From: Bacillota bacterium | Lineage (GTDB): Bacteria; Bacillota; Clostridia; Lachnospirales; Lachnospiraceae | NCBI GenBank assembly: GCA_023414985.1 | Contig: JAEZLY010000071.1 | Coordinates: 1-6,032 of the forward strand | Length of the DNA: 6,032 nt | Direction: 5' to 3' | In this document: one piece after another, positions 1 through 4,493 of the stretch | Layout: every line of letters starts with the position of its first letter | Position numbering within the stretch: the stretch's first letter is position 1 | The notes under the pieces: generated by a model | Database searches by the model: none | Seen by the model: only the letters and a program-made list of their open reading frames with translations | Told to the model about the DNA's origin: nothing | Made by a program: the position numbers and the translations under genes

Positions 1-705
1 AGACGAAAGAATGAGATATCAATCCGGATCAAGGAGATTTTCGATTGGAACCGGGAACTGATCAGTATAATTCTTCGTATTGCAGTACCGAATGGGATTG
101 AAAATGGCCTTTTACAGCTGGGACGGGTACTGCTAATCAGTATCATAGCCTTGTTTGGAACGGCTCAGATTACAGCAAACGGTATTACTAACAGCTTAGT
201 TATGATGGCAATCTGCTTTGCCAGTGCGGCGAATCTTGCAATCGTTACGGTGGTGGGACAATGTGTCGGAGCGGGGGATTTTGATCAGGCAGCCTTTTAT
301 ATGCGAAAAATATTAAAGCTTACCTATCTGGTAACCATGCTTCTCAGTATCGCGGGAATTATTCTTTTGCCGTGGATCCTAAACCTTTATACTTTATCCC
401 CGGAAGCAAGGCGGTTAACTTATATCCTTGTAGTAATTCATAATGTCCTGGCGATTTTCTTATGGCCGTTATCTTTTACCCTGTCAAACGGGCTGCGGGC
501 AGCGGGAGATGTCAAATTCACAATGTATGTGGGAATCGGTTCCATGTTCCTGTTTCGCCTATCCTTCGCTTACCTACTGGGAGTGATTTTCCGGCAGGGT
601 GTCATCGGAATCTGGATTGCAATGGGAATTGATTGGACCTTCCGCTCGATTATTTTTGTGTTCCGGTTTCAATCGGGTAAGTGGAAAAACTTCAGAATTG
701 TATAA
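1..705 (+). CDS. MATE-family multidrug/Na+ efflux transporter, C-terminal part (5' end outside window)
   Basis: The frame is open from base 1 with no stop until TAA at 703-705, giving 234 residues of C-terminal sequence. A TTG at 151 could be mistaken for a start, but the codons before it are in frame and transporter-like (for example IAVPNGIENGLLQLGR), so the gene begins upstream of the window. Several hydrophobic membrane segments alternate with short loops. Family-like patterns visible are TAQITANGI, the loop NGLRAAGDVKFTM, and a closing stretch GVIGIWIAMGIDWTFRS followed by a basic tail. MATE proteins are inner-membrane antiporters that export cationic drugs and metabolites using Na+ or H+; usual length is about 440-460 residues, so roughly half is present. 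The substrate cannot be told. It lies 32 bases upstream of the aldo/keto reductase on the same strand and may be cotranscribed with it. Confidence 0.9.
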   Translation, partial: RRKNEISIRIKEIFDWNRELISIILRIAVPNGIENGLLQLGRVLLISIIALFGTAQITANGITNSLVMMAICFASAANLAIVTVVGQCVGAGDFDQAAFYMRKILKLTYLVTMLLSIAGIILLPWILNLYTLSPEARRLTYILVVIHNVLAIFLWPLSFTLSNGLRAAGDVKFTMYVGIGSMFLFRLSFAYLLGVIFRQGVIGIWIAMGIDWTFRSIIFVFRFQSGKWKNFRIV

Positions 706-737
706 TAACCTATCGTTACAATAAGAGGAGATTTAGA

Positions 738-1859
738 ATGGAAAAGAAAAAGCTTGGTTTTGGTTTTATGCGGCTTCCGCTGAAGGATGCCAATGATTAT
801 TCAGCTATTGATCTGCAGACGATGGAGAAAATGGTAGATACCTTTTTGGAAAGAGGCTTTACGTATTTTGATACCGCTTATATGTATCATAACGGACAGA
901 GCGAGATTGCTGCAAGAGAGGCATTGGTGAATCGTCATCCGAGAGATAGCTTCACTCTGGCAACCAAATTGCCTGTTATGATGTTGAAATCCAAGGAAGA
1001 TCAGGAAAAGGTTTTTGAAGAACAATTAACAAAATGCGGTGTGGATTATTTTGATTACTATCTGATCCATAACCTTGGTGTGGCTCATTATGAGATCGCA
1101 CAGAGACTGGGTAGCTTTGACTTTGTCTTAAAGAAGAAGGAAGAGGGAAAAATCCGTCAGGTAGGCTTCTCCTTCCATGATAATGCCAACCTGCTGGATG
1201 AGATACTCACTGCCCATCCTCAGGTGGATTTTGTCCAGCTGCAGTTAAATTATATGGATTGGGATAATGAAAGCATCCAATCCAGAAAGTGCTACGAGGT
1301 AGCCAGAAAGCATAACAAGCCGATCATTGTCATGGAACCGGTTAAGGGCGGAATCCTTGCAAAGGTACCGGAAAAAGCGGAGCAACAGCTCAAAGCTTAT
1401 CATCCCGATTTATCCGTTCCTTCCTGGGCAATCCGTTATGCTGCAAGCCTTGATGGTGTTATGATGGTACTCAGCGGAATGTCGAATATGGTACAGCTTT
1501 TGGATAATACCGGGTATATGCAGAACTTCAACCCTTTATCGAAGGAGGAGCTCGCGCTTGTCAGAAATACCGTACAGATTATCAATGAAGCCATCTCAAT
1601 TCCCTGTACCGCTTGCCAGTATTGTGTGAAGGGCTGTCCTCAAAACATCGCAATACCGAATTATTTTGCTCTATATAATACAGAAAAGCAATTCACCAGC
1701 AATGGCTTCTCACTGCAAAGAGTATATTATGGAAATTATGCACAGACCTATGGGAAAGCATCGACCTGTATTGAATGCGGTCAATGTGAAAGCAGTTGTC
1801 CGCAGCATATTGAGATCATAAAATGGCTGAAAGAGGTAGCGGGAACCTTTGAGGTGTAA
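738..1859 (+). CDS. Aldo/keto reductase with C-terminal double [4Fe-4S] ferredoxin domain
   Basis: A 373-residue protein. ATG at 738 is chosen because AGAGGAG (724-730) lies 7 bases upstream; a longer in-frame reading back to 681 would overlap the transporter and lacks such a site. Residues 1 to about 275 form an aldo/keto reductase TIM barrel with the expected catalytic tetrad: D45 and Y50 in FDTAYMYH, K77 in LATKLPV, and H111 in YYLIHN. EPVKGG (200-205) is a typical later-strand motif. The C-terminus adds two cluster motifs: C290-x2-C293-x2-C296-x3-C300-P and C344-x2-C347-x2-C350-x3-C354-P, each suited to a [4Fe-4S] cluster. This fusion is a known family in anaerobes; single-domain AKRs reduce aldehydes and ketones with NAD(P)H, while the clusters suggest electron exchange with ferredoxin or a flavin partner. 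Substrate is unknown. The adjacent MerR-type regulator suggests induction by a reactive carbonyl or similar compound. Confidence 0.93.
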   Translation: MEKKKLGFGFMRLPLKDANDYSAIDLQTMEKMVDTFLERGFTYFDTAYMYHNGQSEIAAREALVNRHPRDSFTLATKLPVMMLKSKEDQEKVFEEQLTKCGVDYFDYYLIHNLGVAHYEIAQRLGSFDFVLKKKEEGKIRQVGFSFHDNANLLDEILTAHPQVDFVQLQLNYMDWDNESIQSRKCYEVARKHNKPIIVMEPVKGGILAKVPEKAEQQLKAYHPDLSVPSWAIRYAASLDGVMMVLSGMSNMVQLLDNTGYMQNFNPLSKEELALVRNTVQIINEAISIPCTACQYCVKGCPQNIAIPNYFALYNTEKQFTSNGFSLQRVYYGNYAQTYGKASTCIECGQCESSCPQHIEIIKWLKEVAGTFEV

Positions 1860-1864
1860 TAGTC

Positions 1865-1895
1865 TTTACCCGGATGCAGAAATTGATGTTATAAT
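1865..1895 (+). promoter_or_regulatory. Candidate MerR-type promoter with 19-bp spacer
   Basis: TTTACC (1865-1870, 4/6 to the -35 consensus) and a perfect TATAAT (1890-1895) are separated by 19 bp, longer than the usual 17. Over-long spacers of 19-20 bp are the hallmark of promoters that MerR-family proteins activate by untwisting DNA, and here the promoter sits directly before the MerR gene, suggesting autoregulation. Against this, the spacer shows no clear inverted repeat, and the predicted start (about 1902) leaves only a very short leader before the ribosome binding site. Confidence 0.45.
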
Positions 1896-1918
1896 TGAAT
1901 TGATTGGAGGGAACGGAT

Positions 1919-2305
1919 ATGACGATTGCAGAAGTTAGTAAAAAATATGATTTGTCACAGGATACGCTGCGGTATTATGAGCGTATCGGACTTCTTCCCG
2001 GTGTGACCCGTAATAAGAGCGGACTGAGGAATTATTCTGAGGAAGACTGTAAATGGGTTGAATTTATAAAATGCATGAGAAGTGCCGGTCTTCCTATCGA
2101 AATATTGATTGAATATGTCAGCCTGTTCCAGCAAGGGGACTCCACTGTGGAAGCCAGAAGGGAATTGTTAATTGAACAGCGTAGCCTGCTGGCTGAGAAG
2201 ATGGAGGAACTGAAAAAAACAATTGAACGACTTGATTATAAGATAGAACGATATGACAATACCGTACGAAGGAAGGAAGCCGACCTTCGAAAGCCGGAAG
2301 AATAG
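1919..2305 (+). CDS. MerR-family transcriptional regulator (AdhR/YyaN-like)
   Basis: A 128-residue protein. ATG at 1919 is preceded by GGAGGG (1906-1911) at 7 bases; an in-frame TTG at 1904 would overlap that site and is rejected. Residues 2-21 form the N-terminal helix-turn-helix (TIAEVSKKYDLSQDTLRYYE), followed by the wing (RNKSGLRNYS, 31-40), a second helical pair (about 42-70), and a long charged helix (about 77-113) that should form the antiparallel dimer coiled coil. There is no C-terminal metal-binding cysteine cluster of the MerR, ZntR or CueR kind; the only cysteines are C44 and C52. C52 falls at the position reported as the aldehyde-sensing cysteine of Bacillus subtilis AdhR, so this may sense electrophiles. 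Its place directly after the aldo/keto reductase makes that gene, and possibly the transporter, likely targets. Family assignment is firm; the ligand is inference. Confidence 0.93.
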   Translation: MTIAEVSKKYDLSQDTLRYYERIGLLPGVTRNKSGLRNYSEEDCKWVEFIKCMRSAGLPIEILIEYVSLFQQGDSTVEARRELLIEQRSLLAEKMEELKKTIERLDYKIERYDNTVRRKEADLRKPEE

Positions 2306-2353
2306 AAGCATATAAGGATAAAGAATTGGAACTAACAAAATATAGTAAGCAAA

Positions 2354-2403
2354 AAGGAAAGGATAACAGGTATCCATTCAGGGATACCTGTTATCCTTTC
2401 CTT
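2354..2403. terminator. Perfect 22-bp hairpin, probable bidirectional terminator between convergent genes
   Basis: The arms 2354-2375 and 2382-2403 are exact reverse complements over 22 bp, with a six-base loop (ATTCAG). The A-run at 2351-2355 becomes a U-tract directly after the stem when read on the minus strand, so the hairpin is a good intrinsic terminator for the minus-strand gene ending at 2450. On the plus strand the stem is followed by a T-poor sequence, so stopping MerR transcripts there would be weaker and rely on the pyrimidine-rich end of the arm. The position between convergent stops supports a shared terminator. Confidence 0.82.
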
Positions 2404-2449
2404 ATCAATCAATGAGTGGTTTGTAAAGAGTTTTAACATTTACTTCTTA

Positions 2450-2683
2450 TCAGAATAACCCGCCGCCTCCTAATAAGACGATTAAGAGGATGGGTAAGAT
2501 GCCGTCCATTCCGCCGGTTAAGCCACAGCCACCGCTGCCACCGCAACCTCCGTTACCTCCGCAGCCTCCGAATATTCCGTTATCTCCTCCGCATAAGCAT
2601 AGTAATAATAAAATCATGATCATCGGACTGATCCCGTTCTCCCTGTTATCCTTACAGTATGATGCAGCTGATAAATTATCCAT
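2450..2683 (-). CDS. Small Gly/Cys-rich protein with two hydrophobic segments, function unknown
   Basis: A 77-residue protein read on the minus strand, starting at ATG 2683. It is judged real because AGGAGG (complement of 2691-2696) lies 7 bases upstream and a hairpin with U-tract follows the stop. A short polar head (about 1-19) leads into a hydrophobic segment (about 20-31), then a Gly/Cys region (32-58) built from GGC-GGX units with cysteines at 29, 31, 41, 47 and 53, then a second hydrophobic segment (about 61-71) and a GGGGLF tail. In total 22 residues are glycine and 6 cysteine. Short proteins of this general look are frequent in Lachnospiraceae and other spore-formers, where some are annotated as chorion-class-like high-cysteine proteins or as small sporulation/coat proteins; I cannot assign a function. 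It is divergent from the SIMPL gene and convergent with merR. Confidence 0.75.
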   Translation of the reverse strand: MDNLSAASYCKDNRENGISPMIMILLLLCLCGGDNGIFGGCGGNGGCGGSGGCGLTGGMDGILPILLIVLLGGGGLF

Positions 2684-2688
2684 TTGAA

Positions 2689-2696
2689 TACCTCCT
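2689..2696 (-). promoter_or_regulatory. Strong ribosome binding site of the Gly/Cys-rich small gene
   Basis: Read on the minus strand this is AGGAGGTA, an almost complete match to the anti-Shine-Dalgarno sequence, 7 bases (from AGGAGG) before the ATG at 2683. It is what decides that the minus-strand reading, and not the proline-rich plus-strand frame over the same bases, is the real gene. Confidence 0.8.
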
Positions 2697-2749
2697 GATT
2701 TCTTTATAGTTCATTCTATGCGGAGCTAAAATATATTTACATCCATCTA

Positions 2750-2764
2750 TGTGACTTAATCACA
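2750..2764. promoter_or_regulatory. TGTGA-N5-TCACA dyad, candidate operator
   Basis: TGTGACTTAATCACA is a 15-bp imperfect palindrome with one mismatched inner pair. It lies in the divergent region, 67 bases before the minus-strand start and about 65 bases before the -35 box of the plus-strand promoter. The half-sites match those of CRP/FNR-family regulators, but the spacer is 5 rather than 6 bases, so the binding protein is uncertain. Confidence 0.35.
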
Positions 2765-2782
2765 CAGAAAATTGTACAAACT

Positions 2783-2818
2783 CTTAATAATCTTAAAATA
2801 AACTTAAAGAAATCTTAA
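2783..2818 (+). repeat. Four direct CTTAA repeats in near-helical phase upstream of a promoter
   Basis: CTTAA occurs at 2783, 2792, 2803 and 2814, that is at steps of 9, 11 and 11 bp, ending 11 bases before the -35 box at 2830. A fifth copy is at 2755 within the dyad. Tandem half-sites of about 11 bp period just upstream of -35 are the usual arrangement for OmpR/PhoP-family response regulators, so an activator array is possible. The region is AT-rich, which raises the chance of coincidence. Confidence 0.4.
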
Positions 2819-2829
2819 TGGTTATGACG

Positions 2830-2858
2830 TTGACTTGTGAATATATGTATAATATAGT
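2830..2858 (+). promoter_or_regulatory. Sigma-A-type promoter of the SIMPL-domain gene
   Basis: TTGACT (2830-2835, 5/6) and TATAGT (2853-2858, 5/6) are separated by the ideal 17 bp. The predicted start is near 2865, leaving a leader of about 77 bases before ATG 2942. An overlapping perfect TATAAT at 2848-2853 is only 12 bp from the same -35 box and is less likely to be used with it. Confidence 0.7.
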
Positions 2859-2941
2859 AATACTGTAATTCGTTAGGTTATATATTCAATCATAGGAGTT
2901 TAGTTTATTTACAGCATGCAGCGAGATGAAGGGAGTATTTT

Positions 2942-3691
2942 ATGAATGAATTCAGTAACAAAAGAGCGATAAGCAACATCCTTGTTGCCATTATCCTCGT
3001 AGTAGGTGCAATCGCATCTTCCATGATCCTGATTAACGGTGTGGTTAAGGTGAAATCTTCTCAGACCAACATTATTGTAACAGGATCCGCAAAACAACAG
3101 ATTACCTCAGATTTAATTGTCTGGACCGGAAGCTTCAATACACAGTCAAATCAGCTGCAGGATGCCTATGCAAAGCTTGAAACCAGCAGAGACAAAGTGT
3201 CTGATTATCTGGTAAAGCAGGGTCTTTCCAAAGAGGATATCGTGTTCTCCTCCATAAATACGAATATCAATTATGTGATGAATGATTATGGGGTCTATAC
3301 GAATATTGTGGATAGTTATAACTTAAGCCAGACAGTTACTATAAGCTCCGGTGAGATTGATAAGATTACGGATATCTCCAGAAGAGCTACAGAGCTGTTA
3401 AGCGAAGATGTAGCCTTCCAGTCCGATCCTCCCCAGTACTTCTATACCAAGCTTGCGGACTTAAAGGTTACCATGCTTGCGGAAGCTACCAAGGATGCGA
3501 AAAAACGTGCTGGAATGATTGCAGATAATGCAGGAAATAAGCTTGGTGATTTAAAGTATGCGGATATGGGCGTTATGCAGATCACCCCTCTGTATTCCAA
3601 TGAGATTGCAGATTACGGTATCAATGATACCTCCTCTTTAGAGAAGGAAATCACGGCAGTAGTACATTGCCAGTTCGAAATAGAGAAATAA
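2942..3691 (+). CDS. SIMPL domain-containing protein (DUF541), membrane-anchored
   Basis: A 249-residue protein. ATG at 2942 is preceded by AAGGGAG (2929-2935) at 6 bases. Residues 11-32 form a single hydrophobic segment after a short, slightly basic head (NKR), so the protein is probably anchored in the membrane with the rest outside; no lipobox or clear signal-peptidase site is evident. From about residue 42 the sequence fits the SIMPL/DUF541 family: an opening strand IIVTGSAKQQITSDLIVWTG, a helix with QLQDAYAKLETSRDKVSDYL, the strand pair around SYNLSQTVTIS, and the later helix ATKDAKKRAGMIADNAGNKLG, which is the most family-typical part. Family members include BP26 of Brucella and YggE of E. 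coli, linked to oxidative-stress resistance, but the biochemical role is not settled. It has its own promoter and terminator and so appears monocistronic. Confidence 0.9.
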   Translation: MNEFSNKRAISNILVAIILVVGAIASSMILINGVVKVKSSQTNIIVTGSAKQQITSDLIVWTGSFNTQSNQLQDAYAKLETSRDKVSDYLVKQGLSKEDIVFSSINTNINYVMNDYGVYTNIVDSYNLSQTVTISSGEIDKITDISRRATELLSEDVAFQSDPPQYFYTKLADLKVTMLAEATKDAKKRAGMIADNAGNKLGDLKYADMGVMQITPLYSNEIADYGINDTSSLEKEITAVVHCQFEIEK

Positions 3692-3714
3692 ACAAAAGAC
3701 TTACATAAAGCTTA

Positions 3715-3757
3715 GTTCCCGGAAGAAGGATATGTCTCCTTTTCCGGGAACTTTTTT
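3715..3757 (+). terminator. Intrinsic terminator of the SIMPL-domain gene
   Basis: The left arm 3715-3730 pairs with the right arm 3737-3751 (15 bp with one bulged G at the 3725 region), loop TATGTC (3731-3736), followed by six T residues at 3752-3757. The GTTCCCGGAA/TTCCGGGAAC base is GC-rich. This is a textbook Rho-independent terminator 23 bases after the TAA. Confidence 0.92.
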
Positions 3758-3805
3758 AGTTCACAAACACTTTAGATAATTTCTTCGGATCTACAAGTAA
3801 AGCTG

Positions 3806-3834
3806 TGATAGTAATTGCAGAGTAATCATAGATT
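3806..3834 (+). promoter_or_regulatory. Candidate promoter of the dehydrogenase pair, sigma-E-like
   Basis: TGATAGT (3806-3812) and CATAGATT (3827-3834), 14 bp apart, agree with the Bacillus mother-cell sigma-E pattern (kmATATT, N13-15, CATACAnT) at 5/7 and 7/8 positions. The start would be near 3841, just upstream of the coding frame. A competing reading is an extended -10 for sigma-A, TGTGATAGT (3804-3812) with a poor -35 TTCGGA (3784-3789, 17 bp away). Some promoter must lie here because a strong terminator closes the preceding gene; which one is uncertain. Confidence 0.35.
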
Positions 3835-3857
3835 GATTAGTAGAGACAGATGGGCAG

Positions 3858-4493
3858 GTGAAGTGTTTGGAATATAGCAATGAAACAATGGATAATGAAA
3901 TAAGATATCGTTACGATACAATGATGGCGCTCGTAGATGCAATCATTCCGAGGACCCCGGAATTGGCCGCTATCTATGGCGCGTATATGTATTACGGAGC
4001 AGTGGATTACCTAACCTATGAGTTTCTTGTAATGATGCTGGACTATTATTATGAGCCATTGTCAGGACCAATCGCAGATCTGCTGAATTATGTTGCGCTG
4101 GTGCTGGTGCGATCTGATTCGATCAATGGAATGAATGATCAGAATTATTCTGAGGAGGAAATCATTTTTGCACGGCTCATACCGAGGGACAGGTTCCGTA
4201 CATTGATGCTTCTGGATTGGATCAATCTGGATTATCCTGAGCTGCTCGCTCCATTTCGTAACTTCCCGGGAATTATCAATATATCAAGTTCCCTCAATCG
4301 ATATGTCATGCTGGGCTATTATTCTGAGTGGTATGGGTATGGTTCTTCACGAAGGAATACACCCGACCAGCGGACTCTTGAATTTTATCCTCCCAGCTGG
4401 GAGCAATGCGGTTATCCGGGTCCTTCCCAAGGTTATACGGCATATGTAAGACAATATTATCAAATAAAGGAGAATAGGCAAAATGGAGCGTAG
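3858..4493 (+). CDS. Gluconate 2-dehydrogenase subunit 3-like small subunit
   Basis: Up to 211 residues. The start is uncertain: GTG 3858 gives the longest frame but has no good site before it; AGGTGA (3856-3861) would instead serve a TTG at 3867, and ATG 3888 is also possible. Residues 23-57 (ALVDAIIPRTPELAAIYG and the following YYGAVD) resemble the opening of the subunit 3 / gamma family of gluconate 2-dehydrogenase and FAD glucose dehydrogenase. Other visible blocks are YYSEWYGYGSSR (154-165) and SWEQCGYPGPSQGY (180-193). The protein is rich in Tyr and has no obvious transmembrane segment. In the known enzymes this subunit carries a Tat signal and helps export and mature the catalytic subunit; here no twin-arginine signal or hydrophobic leader is present. 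Its stop overlaps the start of the GMC oxidoreductase by 11 bases, implying translational coupling and a complex. Subunit assignment is by resemblance and context. Confidence 0.72.
   Translation: MKCLEYSNETMDNEIRYRYDTMMALVDAIIPRTPELAAIYGAYMYYGAVDYLTYEFLVMMLDYYYEPLSGPIADLLNYVALVLVRSDSINGMNDQNYSEEEIIFARLIPRDRFRTLMLLDWINLDYPELLAPFRNFPGIINISSSLNRYVMLGYYSEWYGYGSSRRNTPDQRTLEFYPPSWEQCGYPGPSQGYTAYVRQYYQIKENRQNGA

Noticed and set aside
701..706. Perfect TATAAT at the end of the transporter gene, as a promoter for the AKR
   Set aside because: No acceptable -35 box occurs at 16-20 bp upstream and there is no TGn extension, so it is not supported as a promoter; the AKR may be read from upstream.
681..737. 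N-terminal extension of the aldo/keto reductase back to 681
   Set aside because: It overlaps the transporter end by 25 bases and bypasses the well-placed AGAGGAG before ATG 738; AKR homology begins right after that ATG.
801..1025. Minus-strand frame inside the aldo/keto reductase
   Set aside because: It overlaps strongly supported coding sequence with catalytic residues, and its product has no recognisable features.
2168..2377. Minus-strand frame overlapping the end of merR and the hairpin
   Set aside because: It would start inside the terminator hairpin and lies antisense to the MerR coiled-coil helix; no ribosome binding site is apparent.
2490..2687. Proline-rich plus-strand frame with PPLPPQP repeats
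   Set aside because: It is the antisense image of the Gly/Cys-rich gene (GGN codons read as CCN complement). Its only SD-like bases abut the ATG with no spacing, whereas the minus strand has AGGAGG at the right distance.
2848..2853. Perfect TATAAT paired with TTGACT at 2830
   Set aside because: The spacing is only 12 bp; the overlapping TATAGT at 2853-2858 gives the ideal 17 bp and is preferred.
2916..2945. Nine-codon upstream frame (ATG 2916) whose TGA overlaps the SIMPL start as ATGA
   Set aside because: The nearest SD-like AGGAG (2894-2898) is 17 bases away, too far for efficient initiation; the overlap is probably chance.
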